64,000 bases of DNA from Beverwykella pulmonaria (GCA_001599595.1 BCHH01000020.1:296060-360059); one strand, 5' to 3'; numbered from the stretch's first letter, positions 12,284-24,326 are shown. The notes: generated by a model not told the origin, from the letters alone. Translations and numbers: made by a program.

Positions 12284-13447
12284 CTAAATCTCCACAGTCT
12301 TCCCCTCCTTAATTCTCAAAAATACCTTCTCCCAAAGCTCACTCTGCTCACCTAAATGGTATGTTAGGCTCACATCCGCCATAGCGGCCTCGGGTCCGCC
12401 TTGGATCGTTTCCAACTGGGAGATTATGTTTTCGAGGCCTAGAGCCTTTCCCGTAGCTTGTGTGGAGCCGGCTTCAAGGGAAACGTGCACGATGTGGATA
12501 TGGAAGTGGTAGTAGGTTGGCTGGTCTGGAGGTGGTTAGTTGGGGTGAGGGGAGGGGGATGGAAATGGAAATGGGAATGGGAGTGGAGTTGTGGATTGGG
12601 ATGGATGTTGAGAAGATTTTTAGATTAGTAGACTGGGGGGTTAATAGCTCGTAGACAAATTTTGACGAGGTTGGGGGTTTGTAAAGTAAAAAAAAAGGGG
12701 GGCAACTTTAGACTCACAATGCACATAAAGCTTCAACTGATCCTTCTCCAGCTCCGGATACAACCCCACTGTCGCCTCAAGCAGCTTCTCTCTCATATGC
12801 TTGACCCATTCCACATGCCGCTTCTTCAAATCCCTAACACTCCAAATATCCCGTCGCTCCACCAGCCCCAGCAAATGCAGACTTTCCATTGTCTTCCGAT
12901 CCCAGTTTAGATCTGGCAGCAATAAGAATCCCTCATCAGGCGCAGGATTCGCCGCGCGGTATATAACGTCTTCTTGCTCGGTCCGACCTTCGAGGATATT
13001 AAACACCCAATTCAACCGCCCTTCTTCGCGCTTCTGTTGCATATACGGACGCACATACTTTGCGTATATCTCGGGTGTTTCAGTGACGATGCGGAGGCCT
13101 TGCGCGGAGTACTTCTTGATGTGCTGCGGTGTGCAGGGGTATATCAGATTCAACTTCAGATCCGGAGTGGTGGGTGAAGAAGGCGAGTTTGCAAGGAACC
13201 AATTGTAGATATCGTTGGCGCCGAGGTTCTTGATGTTAGTCAGGGAGGATGGGAGGGTGACTAGGTCAGAGGCAGAGGCCGGGAATGCGGCACGCTCGAG
13301 GACGAGGATGGCGGGCTGCGAGATGATGGTGCCCAAGAGGGAGATGCGGCGCCCGGCTTGGTCGAGGTTCAAGAGACGTTCGAACTTGAATTGGGGAACG
13401 AGAGATTCCGCGTGGGCGGCAATGTCCGGGGGTGTAGTTGAGGTCAT
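12284..13447 (-). CDS. DCS1: Scavenger mRNA decapping enzyme DcpS (HIT family)
   Basis: Hydrolyses the m7G cap dinucleotide left after 3'-5' mRNA decay. Exons 13447-12718 and 12525-12284 give 323 aa. The N-terminal swapped-dimer domain (about 1-120) holds FKFERLLNLDQAGRRISLLG. The linker carries WVFNILEGRTEQEDVIY and LLPDLNWDRKTMESLHLL, both typical of the family. The HIT motif YYHFHIHIVHVSLE is at about residue 248-261, right after the 192-nt intron, with the central catalytic histidine present. Length fits (yeast Dcs1 is about 350 aa). The intron is longer than others in the window and contains GGGAATGGG-like purine runs. Function call is firm. Confidence 0.93.
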
Positions 13448-14065
13448 GCTTGGGTTAAGATTGGACGCTATATTTCCAGTTGATAGATCTGTTGGAGTTG
13501 ACTTGGTTTAATTCGTGCTGCTTAAGATGGGAATGGTAAATTTGGGGAAGGAGAGAGGATAAGAGTAGAGAGAGATAGCCAAGCAATCCCATCCAGAAGG
13601 CAAAAAGTTGAAGCATTGCTTTGATACATTCTATTCCATCTACCAAATGGCAAACCAATATGTGTTACAAGATATGAAAAGAGTAACAAACACTGAAGGG
13701 CATGTGTAGAAATTTGAAATAGGGCAATGAGGATAATTTCGAACAGAGATTCCTGTCAAAGTGTGAGAAAACGTTCTCTTACCTGAGACCTTCCTTTGGA
13801 TTGGACAGGGCAACGCTTACGCTGCAGAGTACGTTGCAGCTGTGAATCGGCGCGGCTGTGAATCAAGTTGGTCACATGCTTTCGTGTGGTTTTTCCACCT
13901 GCGCAGGGTTGTCGCGCCAACGCCGCCAAGATTGATGCCTTTGCCGAATGAGATCACTTCCAGCTCTACCTCATGACCATAACCATCTCATTTCACGCCA
14001 TTTATCGACCTTAATACTGCCAATCTGTCTGCAATCACCACGACATCGACCGACCATCTTCTACA
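13448..14065. promoter_or_regulatory. Divergent promoter region, DCS1 and polymerase delta subunit 4
   Basis: About 620 bases between divergent starts. Short GCAACG repeats and an inverted GCTGTGAATC pair occur near 13850-13866. No TATA box is evident. No gene seen. Confidence 0.4.
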
Positions 14066-14741
14066 ATGCCCCCCAAGCGCCGCACCTCAGGCATAGCGCC
14101 CAAATCCCAGCAATCGACACTCGCCTTCCACGGGGCCGCAAACAAAGTAACGAAGGCAGGCGCGAGGGCCACGAACGCGAAAAAGAATATCCTCTCTGAG
14201 CAACCTGTGAAAGACGTCAAGCCCGAAATCGATGAGCCTGCTCCCGCGGACGAGGCCGCTCCCACAACCGTCGAAGCTGCCATCATCGAGCAGACCGAGC
14301 AGGAAGTCGCAGCACAGAAGGTCGCCCCCACGCCAGAAGAAGATGCCGCTCGGAAAATCACAGATGCTACGATCAAGAAGTACTGGATGGCGGGAGGGGG
14401 AAAGTCGGAGAAACTGAGGGTACACCAGAAGGATCTGAGTCTGCACGAAAAGATTCTGCGCGAGTTCGATATGAGCGGGCAGTATGGGGTAAGCACAGGC
14501 ATTCCCAACAAACATTTCATAAACGTGTGGCTATGAATACTCTGCTGACGTGAACGTTGTAAAGCCCTGCACCGGGATCGCTCGTCTGAAACGCTGGAAG
14601 CGGGCCCATCGGCTTGATCTGGAGCCTCCCATCGAGGTACTCGCTGTATTGTTGAAAGAGCAAGAAGGGGACAACAAGTTGGCAGTGCAACGGTCACATG
14701 TGGACGAGCTTCTGAATTCGCGCGCTGATGCGGACGCATAG
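14066..14741 (+). CDS. DNA polymerase delta subunit 4 (POLD4/Cdm1)
   Basis: Smallest accessory subunit of replicative polymerase delta, absent from budding yeast but present in fission yeast (Cdm1) and animals (p12). Exons 14066-14488 and 14565-14741 give 199 aa. The N-terminus carries a PCNA-interaction-like motif (QSTLAF, residues 16-21) after basic residues. A disordered Ala/Glu/Pro-rich region follows to about 110. The conserved C-terminal domain includes REFDMSGQYGPCTGIARL, spanning the intron, then RWKRAHRLDLEPP and a final helix with VLLKEQ. The intron is 76 nt with a CTGAC branch site. Length agrees with filamentous fungal homologues. The function of this subunit is processivity and complex stability. 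Confidence 0.88.
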
Positions 14742-16677
14742 GAACTCTCCCAAGCTCCGTTAGAGGATACCCTGGTGCCTTGCGCTGGGCACAAGCGGAT
14801 GGAGTTGATTTTTTTCTTTTCTTAAGCAACGAGTGATATGGGAACGGAGTATTATGGACGTCCGGGGTACAGTTTGGAGTTTGTGGAAAAGATACTTGGT
14901 TTCATCTTCCCCAGTTTCGAAATTTGCATCTCGCCGTCATGGGCCGATCACGATATATACTGCCGTAAAGGTGCATGCAGCGGAATAGCAAAAACTGTTG
15001 GCACAATTTCAACATTCCGTGTTTAGGCAGAAGATGGCTTTCCATAGCCCTAATTGCGTACTCTGACTTCGGGAGTTGCTCTCCGGATGGCTGACATGCA
15101 GTGAAGAAAGCATTCATCGTAAGAACGCATCCCCTCTTTCAGGCGGGCACCATCAATGGGCCGGGAAGCAGCGCATCAAGGCGAGGTGTCGCATATTAAT
15201 CTAGCGAGGTCCCCGGAATCGACGGGGGGCACTGACCATCTGGCAGTTGGCAACATCGGCATCATGCCGCACCTGGCGTCCCATGTCGCAATATCGGACG
15301 CTTGCTGCGTGCGCACAATGGGCAATGGTAGGATGCGGGGTGCCCATTGAAGCGTTTCTTCTTTGTTGGACGCGGAGGAAGAGACACGTACGCAAGCACC
15401 TGAGACGTGTGAGACGAATAACGTGCAATTGTTCTTGGGCGAGGGCTCACGGCGCAACGCTTAGCGGGGGACATTGTTGATGAGGATCGACGACGTGGGC
15501 TCTGGCTGGGCGCGAGGGCCAAGTCGAATGTGGGGTAAGCCACGCCTCGAGTGTCTGGCTGCGCATCCGACTGGCCTCCCGCTACCACCAGAATGCATGC
15601 CTGGTTCGCATCGTGGTGGGTCGGCTGCCTACCAAGGGTCGGTAGTGGTAACGGCGCTGTGAACGGGCCGTTGACGTCGGGTGCGTGCGCTCAAGGCCCG
15701 CCGTGGTACGGACGACGTGTGGTGCTGGAGCGTGCCCCTCTCCCTCTCAGGCCTGAGTCGTTGCATCGCCAGCCAGCGATCGATAAGGCGATAAGCTGCG
15801 CCGTCGTCGAGCGCTTGCCGGCTAGCAGAATTGGCTATTTTTGCAGTATGTGGTTCTCAGCATGGCTTTCATCCAACCGCACGCCGCCGCCAGGAAGACG
15901 TGCATATGCGGGCTTGCAGCAGCACGAACCGGACGGCCTGAACAAACGGCGCCTTTTGTTCTAAACGCACTGGGGGTCCTGGACGCTGATAGCCACAGGC
16001 GGGGGGTTACCACCAATCCACAGCATTCCGCCGCCGTTCTGTATCACTGCATCACCGCACGCCTTCATCTCCTACGCCCCTCCGGATTCTTCTCTCTTCC
16101 CTCCCCAGACCAGACCATTCCACTCTCATCCACCATCCCTCCCTTCACCTCATCCATCACTTCGCCATGTTCTGCTCGCGCGCCACGGCCGCACTCGTCG
16201 CCGCTCTTTGAAACCGCGACTTCCCAATAGGGTCCAAGCCCTCGAGTGCCCTTTCTCAAACGCTCGCGTGCTGCTGATCAACTCAGCATCATTGTTGAAA
16301 CAATTAATGCCGGGTCAGGCTCGACGGCAACCTGGTGAGATATCACTCCACGGCCCTAATGTTTTGTTGCCATACTCATCAATCGCTCACAGCAGCTCTC
16401 ACCACCATCACCCCAACCCCGCCGTGCCGCGCAGGACCCCGCAACGAGCCAATCGCTCTTCTGCGACCGGCCCATCAATCCTTCTCTACTTGGACGTTGG
16501 TAGACAGCCACCGCCGGACTGCTGCTCGTTGGGAAGGTTGCTTTGCCTCATCCTTCTGCTCGAGTCCTTGGGACGCACTTGCCCAGTCTCCCTGACCCAC
16601 TCCTTCCTCTGCGAATTGCACCAGTTCACGTTGCGTACCTTCGATTGCCCGCCAGTTCTGCGTAAACACCGTTTACC
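14742..16677. other. Long GC-rich intergenic region upstream of PPS1
   Basis: About 1.9 kb with several crossing open frames but no recognisable protein in any. The last 700 bases are C/T-rich and probably hold a long 5' leader of PPS1. A frame open from 16208 reads into the PPS1 exon out of frame and is a shadow. Confidence 0.45.
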
Positions 16678-19030
16678 ATGGCAGCAGTCGTCGCGCGGGC
16701 ACCTCCCATGCCCGGTCGCTCGTCGACCCCCCCGCCACACCTTACGCTCAACACCTCGTCTCGTGGAACTCCAGCCGCAATTCCAAACAAGCACATACCA
16801 GTATGCTCGCCAGGCCCAGTACCCGCCCGTGGCTTGGAGACCCCTCCTGCCTCGCCACCATCCAAAGACAGCATCATTGAGACGTCGTCCATCACCCACC
16901 CGCCGACCACGTACTGCACCGAGTTCTCGCAAAACCCGCCCATCTACACGATCAATGCGCAGAGGATGGCACAGGCAATTGAGCACATGTCGACTCAGGC
17001 CCTTCCGAATCCTGAACAAGTGTTTCCGTGGCTGCATGGGCTGCACGCCGATAACCAGATCCAGCTCGCCTTCTTTGTGTCTCGGCGAAAGAGCGTCCGC
17101 AAGATTCCTAAATGCATCCGTAGCATCACCCTTGTCAAGACTGGTGGGGATCTGTCATCGTCGAAACTAAAAGGCGCTATTGCTCCAGAGGAATTGCTGG
17201 CATCAACCACGGACGGCTCAAGCACGTTTCTTGAGTGTGATCCTAAAGATGGGTTCTCGGTTCGCAACTTTCAAATCCAAGCCTGTAAGCTGGCGATGGT
17301 CTCAGACATCATTGTCTACGGGGATGAGAAGACGCATCCAAATGATACCATTGCTCTTGCAAAGCGAATCTCCGAAGCCCAACGGCAGTACGAGGCTAAA
17401 AATGGACTCCCGCAGTTCTTATTCAACACCTTCATGCTATCTGGTGAGTGGAATGACCGCCAGATTTAGATCCGACCTTATCTTAGATACTAACAGGAGC
17501 TAGATCCCTTCGGTCATGTGCAAAAACATTATCCTGACTTGGTTGCGGTGGATTCGACAGGGAGTATGACGGGTAGTGTTGTGGACTTCTGTATGTTCTG
17601 CGATCCTGATGATTGCGTCGATTGATTACTTTCTTGGGAGGTTTGCACGACTAACTCCTTAGCAGTTTACTGGGAGCGTTACGAAATGTGTGCCATGTCG
17701 AAGGCTTCCGAGATTAGCGCCAATGTTTTCATGGGGCCCACTCCTGACCCAACTCTAGGGTGCGATTCTTCTAGCGAACATGCATTTGACGTCCTCATCG
17801 AAGCAAGCGATGTTGCTCATGTCCCCGACTCGCGGTTTTTGAAAAATTTCCGCACCACGCTAGAGAAAGCTGACCACCGTCCCCTTCATATGGAATTTCC
17901 ATCGTCTGGAAGCATTATGCCTCCATCGTGGTCTCACGCTGAAGTTGACGGGCTCATGGAGACTTGCAAATGGATATTCGAACAAGCGAACCCTCATGAG
18001 GTTAAGAAGACTAGACGGAGAAAGAGCAACGAAGAGCCGATTGAGCTGGACAACATGGAGAAGCCTAAAAAGTTCTTGATTCACTGCACTGATGGCTATA
18101 CCGAGACATCTCTTCTCGGCTTGGCTTACTTCATGTACGCTGAAGGCCTGCCTGCACATGAGGCCTGGGTGAAGCTGCATCGAGAGAAAGGACGCAACTT
18201 CTTCGCATATCCAACCGATGTGGCCCTTCTAACTCAAATCCAGCCTCGCATCCTCCAGGAATCTCCAAGATGGAACAGGGACGTGATCCGCATCTACGAG
18301 CCGCAATGGCTGTCACGTATTGATGGAAGCTTGCCAAGTAGGATCCTTCCCTACATGTATCTTGGCAATTTGCCTCATGCGAACAACCCGGAGCTGCTTC
18401 GCGAACTCGGCATCACTCGCATCCTCAGCGTTGGAGAGATGCTTACCTGGTCCGAAGATACAAAGCGGCAGCTCCAGTGGCCTTCCGAGAACCTCTTGGC
18501 GGTGGATCGGGTCCAAGATAATGGTGTTGACCCTCTTTGGGATGAGTTTGACCGGTGTTTGAAGTTCATTGGTAAGTAACGGTGCTCGCGGACTATTGCG
18601 CTTGCCGGAACTGACCACCAGTAGAAGCCGGAAAGCTTGATGGAGGGGCCACGCTAGTACACTGCCGTGTTGGTGTTTCTCGTTCAGCGACTATCTGTAT
18701 TGCAGAAGTTATGAACGAACTGGGTCTTTCCTTCCCCCGTGCCTAGTAAGTGCTGCACAATCGACCACACATGGCGCTCCAACTAACATGGACATCTAGT
18801 TGCTTCGTTCGCGCACGACGTCTCAACGTCATCATTCAGCCTCACCTCCGCTTTACGTAAGTACCTATTCAAGCTCCCATCTACAACGCTTCCTAACATG
18901 TTCCAGATATGAACTTCTCAAATGGGAAGAGTATCAGCGCCAGCGACATAACGAACCTCTACGCCGAGAACTCGAATGGGCTACCATTGCACGCGAGATT
19001 GCCTTGATGAACAAACCATACTCGCGATAA
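16678..19030 (+). CDS. PPS1: PPS1-type dual-specificity protein phosphatase (six exons)
   Basis: Large fungal dual-specificity phosphatase linked in yeast to cell-cycle and S-phase control. Exons 16678-17443, 17504-17590, 17663-18571, 18625-18745, 18800-18856 and 18907-19030 give 687 aa. The catalytic loop HCRVGVSRSAT lies in exon 4, near residue 605. The preceding LPSRILPYMYLGNLPHAN stretch is the usual start of the phosphatase fold. The general acid aspartate is probably in AVDRVQDNG. A second, earlier cysteine site-like stretch, FLIHCTDGYTET (near 460), keeps the His-Cys but lacks the arginine expected of a phosphatase, so it looks like an inactive tandem domain. The exon 3 acceptor is a TAGCAG tandem, and using the second AG removes one residue. 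The C-terminus is helical and charged. Confidence 0.9.
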
Positions 19031-19902
19031 ACTCTACCAACTTTCAACCAACTTTCTACTACCGCAACATGTAAGGGATCTACGATTTATGAATATGATA
19101 TATGTCTTGGTAATTATGACGATTATGGGATCCGGATCTATAAACCAGGATGCGAATACTTTGTTACGACATGAGACAACTGGTCTTCGGCGTTGGGATC
19201 TTTCTTGGTGATTGCCATTTTCGGACTCAAAACGGGAACAGTGCCATCAACTGTCTCATAGTTTCTTTTTTTCTTCGGTTTCTCTTCCCGAGCTTTTTTT
19301 CTTTTTGAGCCTTTTTTCTTCCTGAGTTATTTTTCTTCCTGAGTTTTTTTGCTTGTATCTGCCGGCTCTTTCTTTGGGAAGTCTGATGTCATCATGGACC
19401 GTGGTAATCATCTTGCATTTCTGTCTCTCAATGTCGGTTCGACCTGGGTATCATGGGATGGGTTGACCAGGAATGTCTTCAAGTCCATCTTCTGGATGTC
19501 GATGGGAATACGGAGATATGATGGGCTTCGCTTCAAGATGTGTATTAATGCCTCGATCTCCGAACTCTACTTTCTCTGTCAGAACTAGCTTCTGGGTCGT
19601 TGGTTGATCCAGACCGGCAGAGCGTCTAATATCGGTAACCCTTTTTTTTATATACATATACGTATATTTTTGACGATTCTATTTTAGAACTAAGCCTCGA
19701 AGCTTGGAAGCTCGTGACTCTGAGTGACCTTTCATTGCGGTTCGAGTAGCGCTAAATAAAGCTCATTACATCACCCCACTTCACGAAGATCGCCTGTTTG
19801 TTTGCCCCTCCATCACACAACACTTTCAGTTTTTTACGCAATTGTTAGCTTCAAACCGCTATATATTGCGCTACTACAAGAGCAATTGAAGCACCATCAT
19901 CT
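19031..19902. other. Intergenic with polypyrimidine repeat
   Basis: About 870 bases between PPS1 and the PDX3 promoter. It holds a T/C-rich block (about 19260-19352) in which TTTTTCTTCCTGAGTT recurs. No gene seen. An ORF at 19349-19588 resembles nothing. Confidence 0.4.
19260..19352 (+). repeat. Short imperfect tandem repeat, T/C-rich
   Basis: A run of T-rich units broken by CTTCGG, CTTCCCGAG and two copies of CTTCCTGAGTT. The last two units are nearly identical. It is simple-sequence DNA, probably prone to slippage. Confidence 0.6.
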
Positions 19903-20820
19903 ATGCTGATACACTCAGCAGTCAAAATACTCCGACCGACCGTACGCAAAGCCACGAATCGGCTCCAACTAAATCACCCCCTCCATATAACATATCGGCC
20001 GGCGATCCTCACCCACCACCGCGCCTTCACCATGTTGTATTCTGCTAAAAACGCCGCCAAAAACTACAACGTCTCGCCCGATCAACTCTCTAAACCCTCG
20101 ACGGGCACCTCGACGGGCACCTCGACGCCCTCGAAGCTCATCTTCGCGCCCACAGGCGGCTCGACCGACCCAACCAAAGCCGTGCAATACGAACAAGGCG
20201 TCCTCAACCTCTCCGATCTATCCCCTGACCCCCTCACGCAATTCCACGTTTGGTTTTCTGCCGCCCAAGAAGCACATGTGTACCAGCCTGAGACTGTGAC
20301 GCTGGCGACGGCCGAATTACCGAGTGGACGGGTGAGCGCAAGGATCGTGTTCCTAAAGGAGTTGGATGAGCGCGGGTTCGTGGTGTATTCAAATTGGGAG
20401 ACGAGTAGGAAGGCGGGGGATCTACGCACAAATCCGCATGCGGCGCTCACGTTTTGGTGGAAGGAGATGGAGCGCCAGGTTCGTGTTGAGGGGACCACGG
20501 AACGCTTGAGCGATGAAGAGAGTCAGGTTTATTTTGATACGAGGGCGAGGGGGAGTCGGGTTGGCGCGTGGGCGAGCGAGCAGAGTAAGGTCTTGAACGG
20601 CAGGGAGGAGTTGGAAGAGAGGGTCGAGGAGGTAAAGAGGAGGTTTGAAGGCGAAGAGAGAATTCCAGTGCCGGAGTTTTGGGGGGGCTTGCGGGTGCTG
20701 CCTGAGAGGGTTGAGTTTTGGCAGGGGAGGGAGAGTAGGTTGCATGATCGGTTTAGGTATTCGAAGGTGGAAGGGCAAGGGGAGGAAGGGGAGTGGAAGG
20801 TTGAGAGGTTGAGTCCGTAA
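19903..20820 (+). CDS. PDX3: Pyridoxamine 5'-phosphate oxidase
   Basis: FMN enzyme that oxidises pyridoxine or pyridoxamine 5'-phosphate to pyridoxal 5'-phosphate, the last step of the vitamin B6 salvage route. Single exon, 305 aa. The split-barrel FMN domain is seen in VTLATAELPSGRVSARIVFLK, FVVYSNWETSRKAGDL and AALTFWWKEMERQVRVEG. The C-terminal dimerisation region has ASEQS and ends with the signature EFWQGRESRLHDRFRY. The first 43 residues are basic and lack acids, so they may be a mitochondrial leader. Met44 (MLYSAKN) is the alternative start for a cytosolic form. A TGTST repeat lies at about residues 66-76. Length without the leader matches yeast Pdx3 plus a longer N-terminus. Confidence 0.93.
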   Translation: MLIHSAVKILRPTVRKATNRLQLNHPLHITYRPAILTHHRAFTMLYSAKNAAKNYNVSPDQLSKPSTGTSTGTSTPSKLIFAPTGGSTDPTKAVQYEQGVLNLSDLSPDPLTQFHVWFSAAQEAHVYQPETVTLATAELPSGRVSARIVFLKELDERGFVVYSNWETSRKAGDLRTNPHAALTFWWKEMERQVRVEGTTERLSDEESQVYFDTRARGSRVGAWASEQSKVLNGREELEERVEEVKRRFEGEERIPVPEFWGGLRVLPERVEFWQGRESRLHDRFRYSKVEGQGEEGEWKVERLSP

Positions 20821-21142
20821 AGAAGGAGGCTGGTTGGTGCACTATACCATTAGAGTTCGTGGCGGTTCTAGAATGGTGGAGTGTGATACAATGCTTTCTT
20901 TATTCTGTAGTTGTTCTGTTGTAGGCGTGTGAAATATGTCTTATTCGTCTCAGTCTTTGAACAACCCGCTCCGCCTATCTTCTAACAAAGAGGGAATTCA
21001 TGAAGCATGTTCATGGCGACTAAGAACAATCGATATGCAGACAGAGTTGCGAACCACCGTGTATGGCCTGGATGATAATATTTTTAGTATCTCAGTCTCA
21101 GCACTGCTAATCTACAATTGCCCCATCCTCATCCGTCTTACG
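20821..21142. other. Convergent 3' region
   Basis: Short stretch between PDX3 and the leftward secreted-protein gene. Nothing further seen. Confidence 0.35.
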
Positions 21143-22345
21143 CTAATTCACGCTTGTGTATATCGTCGTACTTCTCGGCGTTGTGGTCACTGTGAACCAG
21201 TCCTCATAAGTCGTATACACCGTCGTACTAGCAATCCACTTCGTAACCACAACCGTGCTTGTCTTTAACGTCGCGGGCAGCGCAGATGTTATGATGCAGC
21301 TACACGCTGGCGTGAGGTACACGCCCGACCAGAAGTAGCTGAGATCCGACATGTAGGGCGGGAGGGGCGCATCTCGCTTTGCGAGGGCATGGGGAGGAGC
21401 AGGCGGGGCCTGGGTGATGATGGGCAGGGGTGCTACCGCGGGCGTGGGCGTGAAGGGTGCTGCCTTGGGAAGAGAGGCAGCGCCGGTTTTGCAGGCATCC
21501 TGTATATTTCCGTCAGTTGAAGTCCACGCGTCTCCCAACCGTGATGCCGGAACTCACAAAAACATGTGCCTGACAATTCCTATCCCACCACTGCGTCCCG
21601 CTTGGGGTCGGATGAATGACATTCGACGCATTCTTCCCCAGTCCCACATTGAAAATCTCGCAGCTCCACCCTTGAGCATCGCTTCCATCGACCCTATAGG
21701 CCTTGCACAACGTATGCTCGAGGCACACTTGTTGGCATTCCGTGGGCGGGATTGCATGTTCGATGTTCCAGTCTTCGCCCTGCTCGATGGGCGCAACGGT
21801 CTGGCTGTCGTAGCCGCATTCCATACCCGAGGAGGAAAGAGGACAAAGGCGTGTGGATGTCGGGTGGCTGAGGTCGGTTTTGGTTACGAAGAGGTGTGTT
21901 ATTGTCCAGTTTGTGTAGGTTGAGGTGAGAGAGGCCGTCGTGTACGAGGTGCTCCAGTCGGTTTGCCGGAGATAGTCGGTGCACCATTGTGTTGGGGTGT
22001 ATGTAGATGTTTCAGAGGCAGGGCTGTAGGAATATTCAGTACATGTAGACCATAGAAAGGCACACTGAGTGCTCAGCGGTGGAAACGTACGGGTTTAGAA
22101 CGCGGCTGATTGTTTTCTGAAGAGTGGGATCTGTCGTGCACTCTGGATTCTGTCAGTACAGGTTGAGAAGGCGTGGAAGAGGATGTACCTGGGCCCTGAG
22201 ACCAACTCGATCGGAAGCAACTACTGCACGGACTGAAGGGATTCCACTGCACTTGTCGGTGCTGAACCTTTTGCACTTCAACGGGGCTGGCATTGATGGA
22301 GATTGCTAGTGACAGGAAAGAGACGATAACATGTGATGAGTACAT
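21143..22345 (-). CDS. Secreted protein with a PAN/apple-like cysteine module
   Basis: Function unknown. Exons 22345-22189, 22142-22091, 22023-21558 and 21499-21143 join in frame to 343 aa. An N-terminal signal peptide is clear (MYSSHVIVSFLSLAISINA, cleavage likely before SPVEV). After a Ser/Pro/Thr-rich stretch there is a cysteine module with ECQQVCLEHTLCKAYRV, SCEIFNVG and WWDRNCQAH, similar in pattern to apple/PAN modules of fungal surface proteins. The tail is rich in Thr, Val and Tyr (TTVYTTYEDW) with few charges, and there is no obvious membrane helix or GPI site. Potential N-glycosylation sites include NWT and NAS. It may be a wall-associated or secreted adhesion-like protein, but this is inference. 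The splice choices follow consensus sites and keep the frame. Confidence 0.72.
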
Positions 22346-23403
22346 GATGGAAAGAAATGTGTCTAGTGCTCAATTGACCACTAATTTACTAGTAAAAAAA
22401 AGATCTGCTGTGAAGTAAAAGGATCTCTTTCCGAGAAAATGGAACAGTGATGCAGGTTATAAACACATTCCACAGCATCATCCGACTCGGCTTCTTCTAC
22501 TTACTCCATCTCTATACGGAAGCCAGTCCAATTAATCCTTCAAAATACGACCCCCAAGTATTTGTATTTCCGACTTCCCTTCTTAGCCTTAGCTCTATAC
22601 GAATTCTCCCCGCAATGTCGATATTGCATCGTCCCTCTCTATTCCCGGGATTTCTAAGGATGTGGGCCTTGGATACGCGATATCGTAGGCTAAATCCCCT
22701 TGCGCACATGCAATTTCATTTACACTGCTGACATGGATGACATGGGTTAAAAAAATGGAATCGGACGGGAAACAAAAAGACATCTGATCAACCCGTTGGA
22801 GATTGGACGCGCGCACTTTAGAGGAAGGTGAAGGAGTTAGCCTACTTTGGGGCGGATTGAGGACTCCTTCAAGAGACTGGGTGAGGCTTGTTGGAACTAC
22901 GCACGTTGAGGAAGGTCACGAGGGACGGTAGAAATGGTCGGCACTGCTGAGGGAGAAACTTTTTTTTTCTCTTTTTTTTTTCCGCTGGCGGGATCTTGTT
23001 AGGAGGCCTAATAGATGAAATCGCGTACGGTCGGAGCAGTCTAGTGAACGTGCTGGTCAGAGTTCCGAACCGGATCACTGTCGGTAGCCACCTGGATCCG
23101 CACTTTCCAAGGAGTTTGTTAAAAGAGATCATGTCGCAGGAGCATCTAATGAAGGACTGTGTGATAGGCTTGGGTGTGTATGAGGTTAGATGTGTGGTTC
23201 GCTGGTGTCAGCGGCAGAATTCCCATTTAGGAAAGCGGTGGCCGCATTCTAATGTCAAATGACGGAAGTCACTCGAACTCGCCAGAAACATCCCACTTGC
23301 GCTCTCATAAACACAGCTCGCGCTCCCTCAATTCCACTCCAATGCCACATTCCACTTCCACGATACCTTCCACGGATCCCCTACTTCCCGACCGCTAGCC
23401 AAT
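22346..23403. promoter_or_regulatory. Divergent region between secreted protein and OPI10 genes
   Basis: About 1.06 kb. A T-rich run occurs near 22961-22981. Both promoters should lie here. No gene recognised. Confidence 0.4.
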
Positions 23404-24048
23404 ATGTTCGGTGTTATCATATCAGGCCGACCGATCCTCGCGGAACCGCAAGCAATCTCACAGACGCAATTTGCCTTCACGATCCCCTCGGCACCTTCAT
23501 TCTCACACATCGTGGTCTTCTTATTGCCGGGAACTGCACTACCCGATGGCACTGCGGCGGCGGTTTATGCGCAATTGCCAGGATCTGCCGAATTCAAGCT
23601 TCTTGGTGCGATTGCGAACGAGAAGCCAAGTGCCATCTTCAAAGTGAACAACAAAGCAGGCGGCCCTGCTGGGGGAGGACTAGGCGATGATGATGCCATG
23701 GTCGACGAAGGGGCAGCTGCACCAGCGGGCGGTGCTGTCCACAACTTAGCATTGGGCATCTCGGTGGAACCAGCTGCGCAGGTCGCTGCAAATCTAGAGC
23801 AGAAGAAGGCACAGGAAGCTGCTGCGGCCGCTATACCGACAACGGGATTGGAGGTTATTCGACGGGGACAGAATGCTGCTACAACAAAAGTTCTTGCGCA
23901 AAGGATCATAAAAAATTGCTACGACTTCCTCACAAGCTGGGGAACGGGGGATACGGTACCGCTCAAAGCTTTCCAGGCGTGGTGGACCAAGTTCGAGCAT
24001 AAGATAGACGTCGATCCGGACTTTCTAGAGCGGAGTGACGGGAACTGA
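23404..24048 (+). CDS. OPI10: OPI10/Hikeshi family protein
   Basis: In animals Hikeshi carries Hsp70 into the nucleus during heat stress. Yeast Opi10 is linked to inositol and phospholipid control. Single exon, 214 aa, close to the usual length. The N-terminal beta-rich domain is recognisable: MFGVIISGRPI, FAFTIPSAPSFSHIVVFLLPG and FKLLGAIANEKPSAIFKVN. A Gly/Asp/Ala-rich linker follows (about 82-115), then LALGISVEP and a C-terminal helical part with KVLAQRIIKNCYDFLTSW and FQAWWTKFEHKIDVDPDFLE. The alanine-rich linker is longer than in yeast. Cellular place is cytosol and nucleus by family knowledge. Confidence 0.92.
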   Translation: MFGVIISGRPILAEPQAISQTQFAFTIPSAPSFSHIVVFLLPGTALPDGTAAAVYAQLPGSAEFKLLGAIANEKPSAIFKVNNKAGGPAGGGLGDDDAMVDEGAAAPAGGAVHNLALGISVEPAAQVAANLEQKKAQEAAAAAIPTTGLEVIRRGQNAATTKVLAQRIIKNCYDFLTSWGTGDTVPLKAFQAWWTKFEHKIDVDPDFLERSDGN

Positions 24049-24326
24049 TACGGACCTCGTAAAAGAGGGAGAAAGATAGATTGGAGTTTCGGTCAATGCG
24101 TCATGATAATGATGTGAATGTAAGTCACGCAGCAGGAATATTGCCCGAAAAAGCGGGCGATGAAAAATAGTCCATGGACTGGAATGTCACTGACATTATA
24201 GATGGGACCATAAGCGTCTATGTACGAAAACGAATGGAGTGTATTAATTTCAACAATGTAAAATTCCCGATTTACCTCGACAAAACCGTCCAACAGTGTC
24301 CGCATGTCCTGGAGCTTGCCCAAGGC

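Noticed and set aside
16208..17170. 320-codon plus-strand open frame overlapping PPS1 exon 1
   Set aside because: It is out of frame with PPS1, rich in Arg, Pro and Ser, and resembles no protein; it is a shadow of GC-rich coding DNA.
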